This document shows positions 1 to 4,802 of a stretch of DNA of 5,464 nucleotides, piece after piece. The notes beneath the pieces were generated by a model. That model searched no databases and was not told where the DNA came from. It saw only the letters and a program-made list of their open reading frames with translations. Every line of letters starts with the position of its first letter. Position 1 is the first letter of the stretch. This stretch comes from Nitrososphaerota archaeon. Its GTDB lineage: Archaea > Iainarchaeota > Iainarchaeia > Iainarchaeales > VGJJ01. The stretch lies in NCBI GenBank assembly GCA_020053155.1, contig JAGVNS010000088.1, forward strand, positions 1 to 5,464, written 5' to 3'. Made by a program: the position numbers and the translations under genes.

Positions 1-51
1 CAAGATAAGGGTCGCGCTGAAAATTTTTTGAAAAAAAGTTTGCGTGTTCAT
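1..51 (-). CDS. Possible 5' end of a leftward gene, cut by the window edge
   Basis: An ATG at 51-49 on the minus strand opens a frame that stays open to the window edge and gives MNTQTFFQKIFSATLIL, a short polar start followed by a hydrophobic stretch. That could be the beginning of a signal peptide or membrane segment. The main support is a TATA-like box (TTAAATAT, minus strand, 80-73) centred about 26 nt upstream of the ATG, the spacing expected of a leaderless archaeal transcript; the same spacing is seen at 5276 and 5313. Only 17 codons are visible, so neither family nor function can be given. The region could instead be noncoding, with the tail of a rightward gene ending near position 31. 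Confidence 0.3.
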   Translation of the reverse strand, partial: MNTQTFFQKIFSATLIL

Positions 52-71
52 GCCCCCATGGATGGATTGGG

Positions 72-83
72 GATATTTAAGGA
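72..83. promoter_or_regulatory. TATA-like element, possibly bidirectional
   Basis: The sequence GATATTTAAGGA is a near-symmetric TATA-like box. Read leftward it is TTAAATAT about 26 nt before the candidate ATG at 51. Read rightward it would place a start site near 103 and give orc1/cdc6 a leader of about 53 nt. The leftward reading fits the archaeal leaderless pattern better. No BRE element is clear enough to fix the direction. Confidence 0.35.
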
Positions 84-129
84 TTCATTTTTTCCTTTTT
101 TTGGATTTTACCCCGCCCTTTTTCCTCCG
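84..129 (+). other. Pyrimidine-rich intergenic tract upstream of orc1/cdc6
   Basis: This stretch is almost entirely T and C on the plus strand, with runs of six and seven T. Archaeal transcription often ends at T-rich tracts, so it could be the terminator of a rightward gene lying left of the window. It could also be an easily melted region next to the initiator gene. Its frame-1 translation is a run of Phe and Pro, which looks like compositional bias rather than protein. Confidence 0.25.
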
Positions 130-146
130 CCATGAAAAACGGGGGT

Positions 147-154
147 CTTTTAAC
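147..154 (+). promoter_or_regulatory. TATA-like box that would serve a start at 178 for orc1/cdc6
   Basis: TCTTTTAACC contains a TTTTAA core centred near 150. A start site 26-27 nt downstream would fall at about 177, directly before the in-frame ATG at 178. If used, it makes the orc1/cdc6 mRNA leaderless and shortens the protein by seven residues compared with the start at 157. The case rests only on spacing and a weak match. Confidence 0.3.
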
Positions 155-156
155 CA

Positions 157-1290
157 ATGGCGGCCTTTTTGGGGTATATGCCCCGGGAGAATGTGTTTGC
201 ACGCTCAACGAGGGAAAATGGCATTTTCAAGGATGAACATGCCCTCTCTCCCGAGTTTATGCCGGATGTCCTTCCGCACCGTGAAAACCAAATAAACTCC
301 CTCGTATATGCCCTGAAGCCCTTGTCGGAAGGGGGAAAGGCCACCCATCTTTTTGTGTACGGCCCCCCTGGGACGGGAAAAACCGTGACACTTAATTATG
401 TCATGGAACAGCTGAAAGAATTTTCCTCCCGCGTCAAGCCGGTGTATTTGAATTGTTTCGGTTTCAATTCCCGCCAGTCCGTTTTGTCCGAACTCACGCG
501 CATCGTGGAACGTCCCGTTCCCGGTCGCGGGATGAGCACGAGCGAGTTGTATGCGAAAGTATTAGAGGGGTTGAAGTTTGTCCAATTTGTTCCCGTGTTG
601 GTGTTTGACGAGTTCGACCAGTTGCTCGACCACGATGGGAATGAATTATTGTATGACATCCTGCGCATCCCCGAACGGGGAAGGGTGCAGGTTCCCATCG
701 TCTTGATTTCAAACGACCCCACCATTCCGGCGCGACTGGATGGACGAGTACGGAGTTCTTTTTCGCATGAAGCGATTGAGTTTGCTCCCTATTCCCCCAT
801 GCAGCTCAAGGACATTTTGAAGGGGAGGGCCGCTCGCGCGTTGTTTCCCAACGTTCTCTCTCCAGACGTGATGGGATTGATTGCTGCCCATGCATCCAAA
901 CGCGGGGGGGATTGCCGCGTGGCCATTGAAACGCTGCGCAAAGCTGCGCATAATGCGGAGAAAGCAGGTGCAAATGAAATTCGCCCCGAACACGCACGAG
1001 CGGCGTTTGAGAATACTGAAACGAGTGCCTTGTTGAAGGCCGTCCCCTTCTTGTCCGATGCGCACAAACTGGTGATAAAATCCCTTTTTAGGGCGGGAGG
1101 AAAGAACGTTCCATCCACTGAACTCTATTCCCGCCTTGCGGCAAGCGGGATGGGGTTGAGCGACCGGCGCATCCGTGAGTTGTTGGTTGAATTGGAAAAG
1201 AAAAAAGCCATCACTACCATCACAGACACCTCGGGCAGGGGAAGGACCAAAAAAATAACCGTCAATTTTTCGGAGAGCGAATTGAAATAG
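157..1290 (+). CDS. cdc6: Orc1/Cdc6-type replication initiator (AAA+ ATPase)
   Basis: This is the archaeal origin-recognition and helicase-loading protein, which binds origin boxes and helps load MCM. The 377-aa product is complete and close to the usual length of about 400. In order: the family motif LPHRENQ (39-45), Walker A GPPGTGKT (69-76), Walker B VLVFDEFD (147-154), sensor 1 around SND (185-187), DGRVRSS (195-201) with a likely arginine finger, and sensor 2 GDCR (251-254). A C-terminal winged-helix domain follows (about 290-377), ending in a basic beta-wing-like stretch GRGRTKK. The F in DEFD and the C in GDCR are mild departures from the more usual DEVD and GDAR. The start is ambiguous: ATG 157 has GGGGGT 10 nt upstream, while ATG 178 (residue 8) sits at leaderless distance from a TATA-like box and drops no conserved motif. 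No neighbour on the same strand follows; the next gene is convergent. Identification is firm; whether this is an Orc1 or Cdc6 paralogue cannot be settled here. Confidence 0.95.
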   Translation: MAAFLGYMPRENVFARSTRENGIFKDEHALSPEFMPDVLPHRENQINSLVYALKPLSEGGKATHLFVYGPPGTGKTVTLNYVMEQLKEFSSRVKPVYLNCFGFNSRQSVLSELTRIVERPVPGRGMSTSELYAKVLEGLKFVQFVPVLVFDEFDQLLDHDGNELLYDILRIPERGRVQVPIVLISNDPTIPARLDGRVRSSFSHEAIEFAPYSPMQLKDILKGRAARALFPNVLSPDVMGLIAAHASKRGGDCRVAIETLRKAAHNAEKAGANEIRPEHARAAFENTETSALLKAVPFLSDAHKLVIKSLFRAGGKNVPSTELYSRLAASGMGLSDRRIRELLVELEKKKAITTITDTSGRGRTKKITVNFSESELK

Positions 1291-1386
1291 ATTTATTCGG
1301 CGCGCGTAGCGCTGCTGTATTGGGTTTAATACCTCGGCCCTTACAGTAGTTCCGATTGGGGTTGTTTTAACCTTTCTTTGTTGAAA

Positions 1387-1419
1387 TTAACGCGAGTCAT
1401 CAGGTGTCAAACGCGTTAA
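1387..1419. repeat. Inverted repeat, 8-bp arms TTAACGCG / CGCGTTAA
   Basis: TTAACGCG at 1387-1394 is mirrored exactly by CGCGTTAA at 1412-1419 across a 17-nt spacer. The right arm itself contains the palindrome AACGCGTT (1410-1417). It lies about 100 bp after the orc1/cdc6 stop. It could be a hairpin in the 3' untranslated region or a dimeric protein-binding site; the spacer is long for a simple terminator. Confidence 0.5.
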
Positions 1420-1421
1420 AC

Positions 1422-1442
1422 GGTCTTTTATTGGTCTTTTAT
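1422..1442. repeat. Tandem direct repeat of GGTCTTTTAT, 11-bp period
   Basis: GGTCTTTTAT occurs at 1422-1431 and again at 1433-1442, one helical turn apart. On the minus strand the unit reads ATAAAAGACC, which resembles a TATA box. It lies directly after the inverted repeat at 1387-1419. Function is unknown; a protein-binding site or chance in an AT-rich spacer are both possible. Confidence 0.45.
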
Positions 1443-1467
1443 CTGCCGTTCAATCAATCTCACGGGC

Positions 1468-1483
1468 AAAAAATCATTTTTTT
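1468..1483. terminator. Possible bidirectional T-run terminator between convergent units
   Basis: AAAAAATCATTTTTTT provides seven T on the plus strand and six T on the minus strand, arranged as an inverted repeat. The minus-strand T-run falls about 40 nt downstream of the zinc-ribbon stop codon, a reasonable place for an archaeal oligo-T terminator. On the plus strand it could catch transcription leaving orc1/cdc6, although at nearly 190 nt that is far. Confidence 0.4.
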
Positions 1484-1511
1484 GTGTATTACTACCAGTC
1501 ATCTCTTCCCC

Positions 1512-1619
1512 TCAAAACAAGTCGCTGCAATCCATCTTGCTCCCGCAGTTGGGGCAGATGGTTTTGCACTTGTTCTCGAACATCTTGTTCCCGCAGGCGG
1601 GACACATGTATGCTTGCAT
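1512..1619 (-). CDS. 35-aa double-CPxCG zinc-ribbon microprotein
   Basis: A short leftward ORF starts at ATG 1619-1617 and ends at TGA 1514-1512. The product has six cysteines in 35 residues: CPACG (6-10), C18, CPNCG (22-26) and C31. The two CPxCG knuckles 12 residues apart are the classic four-Cys zinc-ribbon arrangement, and each is followed by a similar (N/S)KM. This pattern on the strand opposite a featureless frame is hard to get by chance. It lies 51 bp after the purD stop, on the same strand and in the same register, with no clear ribosome binding site and no promoter seen in the gap, so cotranslation or cotranscription with purD is likely. The role is unknown: small archaeal zinc ribbons are thought to bind proteins or nucleic acids. 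Another possible start is M5, just before the first cysteine. Confidence 0.72.
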   Translation of the reverse strand: MQAYMCPACGNKMFENKCKTICPNCGSKMDCSDLF

Positions 1620-1670
1620 GGATTGCCCACTTTTTTTGTCCTTTAGTTGATTGACTTTTTTTGTTTTTTG

Positions 1671-3008
1671 TTAGAGCGGAATTTCCCGCAGCGCAATGTC
1701 TTTTCGATAGTGCAAATTGTTTCCCTCGATGGAGATTTTTTTAATGGCGTCATAGGCGCGCATGCGCGCCTCGTTTACGTCTTTCCCTTCCCCCACCACG
1801 TTAAACAAGCGACCCCCGTTTGCGACCCATTTTCCTTCCTTTTGGGCCATTCCTGCTCCAAAAATAGTCACTCCATTCATTTTTGTGGCCTCTTCCAATC
1901 CCAAAATTTGTTTTCCTTTTACGGATGAGTAATCTCCCGGGTATCCTTTGGATGCTCCCACGACACACACCCGCGTTTTGTCGTCCTGCACCAATTTTAT
2001 TTTTTCCAACTCCCCATGAATGCACGCCCACACCATCTCTGCATAATCGTTTTGAATTCCGGGAACCACCACCTGCGCCTCCGGATCTCCCCACCGGGAG
2101 TTGTATTCGATGGTGTTGATTTTTCCGTTGGACAAAATGCCCCCCAAATATACAATTCCAACGTACTGGTTTCCTTCCCCCAACATCCCTTCAATCACCG
2201 GCCGAATTTGTTTTTCTTCAATGGTCTGTTCATTTCCTTTTGTGATGCGCGCGGGGGAAACCGTTCCCATCCCGCCCGTTTGCGCCCCTTCATCTCCATC
2301 GAAAACCGTTTTGTGGTCGCGTGCGCTCTGGAACAGATTATAGTTTTTCCCATCGCTAATGGCATAATACGAAAATTCCTCTCCTACAATCCCTTCTTCA
2401 ATTAGAAACACTTTTCCCGCTTCTCCAAAATTTTTCATGGCGTCTATGTTGGCGTATGCCTCGTTTTTGTTCGTCGTTTTGAGCGCCCCTTTTCCCGCGC
2501 ACAAGCCCGTGGCTTTGATGTATAGCAAAGTGTTTGGTTTTTTTTGGTATGTGGCGTTCACATATTTTTTTGCCTCATTTCTATCACTAAAATATCTGTA
2601 CTCGGGGGTGGGTATTTTGTTTCGCGTCATGAATTCGCGCGACCACTTTTTGTCCCACTCTAATCGAGCCGCATTTTTGGTGGGTCCAAACGTTGAAAAT
2701 CCGTTTTTTTGGAGCAAATCAACGGTTCCTGCTGCGAGCGCATCGTCCTGCGCCACATCTACAATATCCGGTTTGTATTTCTGGGCAATAGCAAGAATGG
2801 ATTGCGCATCATTGAGTTTTGAATTCTTGTCCACGATGGTTTCTTTCTTCCTGTTCCACTGCATGAAATCGTTTCCCGGCGTCACGATGATTTTTCCCAC
2901 GCGCGGGCTCTTTTCATACGCATGGGAGAGGGCGTGCTCCCTTCCCCCGCTTCCCACAATCAAAACCGTCCAGGTCTCACTCATGCGTTTACTACGAGCG
3001 TCTTCCAT
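1671..3008 (-). CDS. purD: Phosphoribosylamine-glycine ligase (GAR synthetase), PurD
   Basis: PurD joins 5-phosphoribosylamine and glycine, with ATP, to give glycinamide ribonucleotide, the second step of de novo purine synthesis in the cytosol. The 445-aa product is full length. In order it shows the N-domain loop GSGGREHAL (19-27), TPGND (43-47), the entry to the ATP-grasp domain at GPTKNAA (108-114), ATP-grasp loop KATGLCAGKGA (165-175; usually KADGLAAGKGV), EEFSYYAISDG (210-220), ARDHKTVFDGD with TGGMG (229-248), metal/ATP-binding EYNSRWGDPEAQ (301-312; usually EFNARFGDPE) and the C-terminal YRKDI (434-438). Where many PurD have GPE-PL, this has AQDDAL (86-91), so it is a divergent member, but the catalytic framework is intact. 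ATG 3008 is used here; ATG 2984 (residue 9) gives an N-terminus more like the family. It is divergent from the coiled-coil cassette and is followed by the small zinc-ribbon gene. No other purine gene is visible. Confidence 0.95.
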   Translation of the reverse strand: MEDARSKRMSETWTVLIVGSGGREHALSHAYEKSPRVGKIIVTPGNDFMQWNRKKETIVDKNSKLNDAQSILAIAQKYKPDIVDVAQDDALAAGTVDLLQKNGFSTFGPTKNAARLEWDKKWSREFMTRNKIPTPEYRYFSDRNEAKKYVNATYQKKPNTLLYIKATGLCAGKGALKTTNKNEAYANIDAMKNFGEAGKVFLIEEGIVGEEFSYYAISDGKNYNLFQSARDHKTVFDGDEGAQTGGMGTVSPARITKGNEQTIEEKQIRPVIEGMLGEGNQYVGIVYLGGILSNGKINTIEYNSRWGDPEAQVVVPGIQNDYAEMVWACIHGELEKIKLVQDDKTRVCVVGASKGYPGDYSSVKGKQILGLEEATKMNGVTIFGAGMAQKEGKWVANGGRLFNVVGEGKDVNEARMRAYDAIKKISIEGNNLHYRKDIALREIPL

Positions 3009-3022
3009 TAAAGCCTTTATTT

Positions 3023-3112
3023 CGGCCTTTTTACTGCGGTAAAAATCCCGGGGAAAATCGTTTCACAACGGCCTTTTAGTAAAAGCCTGGGGAAAAAATG
3101 CGTTGCATGACC
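3023..3112. repeat. Two imperfect tandem copies of a ~46-bp unit in the purD / cassette spacer
   Basis: Copy 1 (from 3023) and copy 2 (from 3069) both run CGGCCTTTT, then GTAAAA, then GGGGAAAA, then CGTT and CA. They differ by a few substitutions and a 5-nt gap. Each copy contains an inverted repeat: TTTTTAC-TGCG-GTAAAAA in copy 1 (3028-3045) and CTTTTA-G-TAAAAG in copy 2 (3074-3086). A related TAAAAGCCT is found at 3080-3088 and again at 3130-3138, with TAAAGCCT at 3009-3016. The array lies upstream of both divergent genes, so regulator binding is a natural guess, without direct evidence. Confidence 0.6.
3028..3045 (-). promoter_or_regulatory. Palindrome overlapping a possible purD TATA box
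   Basis: TTTTTAC and GTAAAAA form a perfect 7-bp inverted repeat around TGCG. On the minus strand the half-site GTAAAAAG lies roughly 20-27 nt upstream of the ATG at 3008, where a TATA box for a leaderless purD mRNA would be. A second A/T-rich element, AAATAAAG (minus strand, about 3021-3014), would suit the alternative start at 2984. An operator overlapping the core promoter is possible. Confidence 0.35.
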
Positions 3113-3123
3113 CACCAAGAGGG

Positions 3124-3135
3124 TTATTTTAAAAG
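3124..3135 (+). promoter_or_regulatory. TATA-like promoter of the three-gene cassette
   Basis: TTATTTTAAAAG contains a TTTTAAAA core centred near 3130. Transcription would start near 3156, giving a leader of about 25 nt that includes the ribosome binding site at 3166-3173. It is the best TATA match in the spacer for the rightward genes, and no equally good candidate precedes the second or third gene. Confidence 0.5.
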
Positions 3136-3165
3136 CCTCAAAAGACTCTATTGAAAAGAACGTGC

Positions 3166-3173
3166 GAGGGTGA
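3166..3173 (+). promoter_or_regulatory. Shine-Dalgarno site that favours the ATG at 3182
   Basis: GAGGGTGA is a near match to the archaeal GGAGGTGA. It ends 8 nt before ATG 3182, ideal spacing, but overlaps the in-frame GTG 3170 and ATG 3173, so these earlier starts could not use it. Confidence 0.7.
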
Positions 3174-3181
3174 TGCATACT

Positions 3182-4069
3182 ATGACCGCAAAGAAGGACA
3201 AACCTGGTAAGATTGCTGGAAAACAGATTCGGAAGCAAGTGAGCGCGCTGAAAGGGGACGTCCAAGGGGTCAGGTCCGGCGTTTCCCGTGACATGAAGGG
3301 GGTTAAGAAAGGATTTTCCAAGTCCCTTGCCCGTACCACGCGGAAGCTTTCGACCCAAAACACGGCGATTCAATCGGAGTTGGAGAAGCTTCGTTCCGAT
3401 TTGTCCCATTTGAAGGTCAAGCAAACGCCCAAGCGGGATCTTTCCATGTATAATCTTTTTGTCCGCCAGCAAATTAGGCAGGGGAAAACATTTGAGCAGG
3501 CCACCAAATCGTGGAAGTCTTCACGCAAAATCATTGAGAATCCCGGACTTGCAAAGGGAAAAACCCGTACGCGAACCATCCCCAAGACTCGCGTCGTCGT
3601 GAGAAAAGTGCCGGTGGAAAAGATTGTAGTTCGAAATGTCACGCGAAAAGTTTCCCGGCCCGTTGTGAAGGGAGTCGTCCGCGTTGAGCACCTTCCCAAT
3701 GAAACGAAAGAATCGTTGAACAAGATTATGCGCCAATTGTCCGCGTTGAAATCGGAAGTCAATTCCATGGAAAAGGAGGTTCCTCCCTCCCCCAAAGTTG
3801 TACCTAAACCAGGGGTTCCCGTGTTGGGGAAAGATTTGCCCAACGAGGAAGTGGCTGTGCGCTTGACCCATCTGTATTTCGAGGAGATTGCCCGCCTAGG
3901 TTTCAAGCGTCGATTGGATTTTGATTCCATCATTAACGCGTACTATTACTGTTTGCAGCGCCTGCACAACAAGGACAAGGAATTGGAAATTATGCGCAAG
4001 ATAGTGGATCGTGAAGAATCCAAGATTCAGGGAGAACCCAAGTCGCAATTGTTTCCGCAGCCGGAGTAA
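3182..4069 (+). CDS. Basic coiled-coil protein with a possible HMG/YABBY-like motif, function unknown
   Basis: The 295-aa product is soluble, strongly basic, and without signal peptide or membrane segment. By eye: a Lys/Arg-rich N-terminus passing into an amphipathic probable coiled coil (about 15-80); a compact motif at 88-112 reading SMYNLFVRQQ then GKTFEQATKSWK; a basic Val/Arg/Lys-rich stretch (128-170) with repeated VVxxKV-like steps; a second short helix (172-199); a Pro linker (201-213); and a C-terminal helical domain (219-280) with LYFEEIARLGFKRRLDF and a Tyr-Tyr-Tyr cluster. The YNxF ... GKTFxxAxxxWK pattern resembles short HMG/YABBY-like DNA-binding motifs; this is inference. I do not recognise the family. 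The start at 3182 is chosen for its Shine-Dalgarno site. It is first in a cassette, 24 bp before the zinc-ribbon gene, and could be a nucleic-acid-bridging or scaffold protein. Confidence 0.85.
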   Translation: MTAKKDKPGKIAGKQIRKQVSALKGDVQGVRSGVSRDMKGVKKGFSKSLARTTRKLSTQNTAIQSELEKLRSDLSHLKVKQTPKRDLSMYNLFVRQQIRQGKTFEQATKSWKSSRKIIENPGLAKGKTRTRTIPKTRVVVRKVPVEKIVVRNVTRKVSRPVVKGVVRVEHLPNETKESLNKIMRQLSALKSEVNSMEKEVPPSPKVVPKPGVPVLGKDLPNEEVAVRLTHLYFEEIARLGFKRRLDFDSIINAYYYCLQRLHNKDKELEIMRKIVDREESKIQGEPKSQLFPQPE

Positions 4070-4080
4070 CGGGTTGAGTG

Positions 4081-4087
4081 AAGGTGA
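4081..4087 (+). promoter_or_regulatory. Shine-Dalgarno site that favours the ATG at 4094
   Basis: AAGGTGA lies 6 nt before ATG 4094 and directly abuts the in-frame GTG at 4088. The spacing supports translation from 4094, so the zinc-ribbon protein begins MQFKYCPQC. Confidence 0.65.
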
Positions 4088-4093
4088 GTGTGG

Positions 4094-4372
4094 ATGCAAT
4101 TCAAGTACTGCCCTCAATGTGCCTCCATGGAGTTCGTCTCGACTCCTAACGGAATGCGTTGCCGTAAATGCGGTTATTCCGGTCCCATGAGCGAGGGTCC
4201 GATGGACAAAATCAACGAGGTGGGCAAGCGCAGTAGTCGTACCACCCCTGTTTCTCCAAGCGCTTCTTCCAACCCCCCCAATCCTGGGGTCAATGCGCAA
4301 TCCGTGAAAGAATTGGAAGCGCGTCTCAAAGCGTTGAAAGGGAAATCCAGCGAAGACGTGGAATTCCTGTAG
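4094..4372 (+). CDS. 92-aa zinc-ribbon protein with helical tail, function unknown
   Basis: The product starts with a zinc ribbon: CPQC (6-9) and CRKCGY (23-28) with 13 residues between the Cys pairs, similar in layout to the N-terminal ribbon of RPB9/TFS-type transcription proteins. What follows is unlike those: a Ser/Pro/Asn-rich flexible linker (about 47-66), a short amphipathic helix VKELEARLKALKGK (71-84), and an acidic-hydrophobic tail ending EDVEFL. The second ribbon of TFS, with its catalytic DE pair, is missing, so a transcript-cleavage factor is unlikely. The helix plus short tail looks like a protein-interaction handle. It is the middle gene of the cassette, 24 bp after the coiled-coil gene and 9 bp before the membrane-protein gene, so the three are probably made together. 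Real gene; role unknown. Confidence 0.85.
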   Translation: MQFKYCPQCASMEFVSTPNGMRCRKCGYSGPMSEGPMDKINEVGKRSSRTTPVSPSASSNPPNPGVNAQSVKELEARLKALKGKSSEDVEFL

Positions 4373-4381
4373 GACAAGTAT

Positions 4382-4795
4382 ATGCGCCACGACCAAAAAT
4401 CAATCATGGATTGGCTCGTGTTTGGGATTTTGGCGCTGGGACTCATTGCTTTTTTCATGTTCGTGAATAATGGAACGACTGTCACGGGCCGCGTCGTGGG
4501 GACTGCATTCAATGAAAATAGAAACTGCTATTCGTTCGATTCGGGATTGCCCGTCATGGTGACGCAACCCTCCCTGCGCCTCTGCCCCAACACCACTCAT
4601 GCGATTGATTATTTTTCCATCCAAACAAGACAAGTGCTCATTGATTGCCAGGGTTCCACTCTCCAAGGAAGCGGGGGTGCGTTGTTGGTGGTTGAAGGAG
4701 TGAACCACCCTCGCGTGACGCTGCTAAATTGTTCGTGGGAAGGATTTGATGGCCTGTATTCCCGCACAAACCCGATTGACGTGTACGTGAAATAA
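4382..4795 (+). CDS. Membrane-anchored protein with short beta-helix-like outer domain
   Basis: The 137-aa product has one hydrophobic segment (about 11-28, WLVFGILALGLIAFFMFV) after a short charged N-terminus, predicting a single anchor with the rest outside the cell. The outer part has four cysteines (49, 68, 89, 117), two possible disulfides, and sequences such as VLIDCQGSTLQGSGG and VTLLNCSWEGFDGLY. These resemble rungs of right-handed parallel beta-helix (NosD-like) surface proteins, in which a turn reads roughly DCxGxxLxGxGG ... VTxxNCxxxGF. Those proteins usually have many rungs; here only about two to three fit, and the protein ends soon after. It is either a naturally small relative or a remnant. 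TAGGACA before the ATG offers a weak ribosome binding site. It ends 7 bp from the stop of the convergent gene at 4803. No catalytic motif is seen. Confidence 0.8.
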   Translation: MRHDQKSIMDWLVFGILALGLIAFFMFVNNGTTVTGRVVGTAFNENRNCYSFDSGLPVMVTQPSLRLCPNTTHAIDYFSIQTRQVLIDCQGSTLQGSGGALLVVEGVNHPRVTLLNCSWEGFDGLYSRTNPIDVYVK

Positions 4796-4802
4796 TTATT
4801 CT

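Larger units (their letters stand above)
1291..1511. other. Intergenic region between convergent orc1/cdc6 and the small zinc-ribbon gene
   Basis: I find no credible gene in these 221 bp. They hold a small hairpin-like GGTTGTTTTAACC followed by TTTCTTTG (about 1360-1380), an 8-bp inverted repeat (1387-1419), two copies of GGTCTTTTAT (1422-1442) and an A-run/T-run pair (1468-1483). A rightward frame that opens near 1404 is explained by the real zinc-ribbon gene on the other strand. No tRNA-like fold was recognised by eye. Confidence 0.6.

Noticed and set aside
1..135. Rightward frame open from the window edge to TGA 133-135, as the tail of an upstream gene
   Set aside because: Its last half is a Phe/Pro run produced by the pyrimidine tract, it has no recognisable domain, and another frame ends at 29-31 with an equally plausible tail. 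It cannot be decided from 135 bp.
900..912. Run of seven G in orc1/cdc6 as a frameshift site
   Set aside because: The frame is intact on both sides and encodes the conserved sensor 2 region, so there is no sign of a shift.
1391..1412. C/D-box sRNA suggested by CTGATGA on the minus strand
   Set aside because: The C box has C in place of the purine, and no properly spaced D box or kink-turn partner follows.
1619..1671. Stop-codon readthrough fusing PurD to the in-frame zinc ribbon
   Set aside because: The register is shared, but there is no readthrough context, the 17 linking codons are Lys-rich low-complexity sequence, and the small gene has its own ATG.
1404..1928. Two consecutive rightward frames of 80 and 93 codons
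   Set aside because: They run antisense to the zinc-ribbon gene and to the 3' end of purD, which explain the sequence better.
2016..3042. Long rightward frames (129 and 201 codons) across purD
   Set aside because: They are antisense shadows of a full-length purD whose motifs are all in place; their translations show no family features.
3370..4396. Leftward frames of up to 187 codons across the cassette
   Set aside because: They are antisense to genes with good ribosome binding sites and clear domain structure (zinc ribbon, coiled coil).
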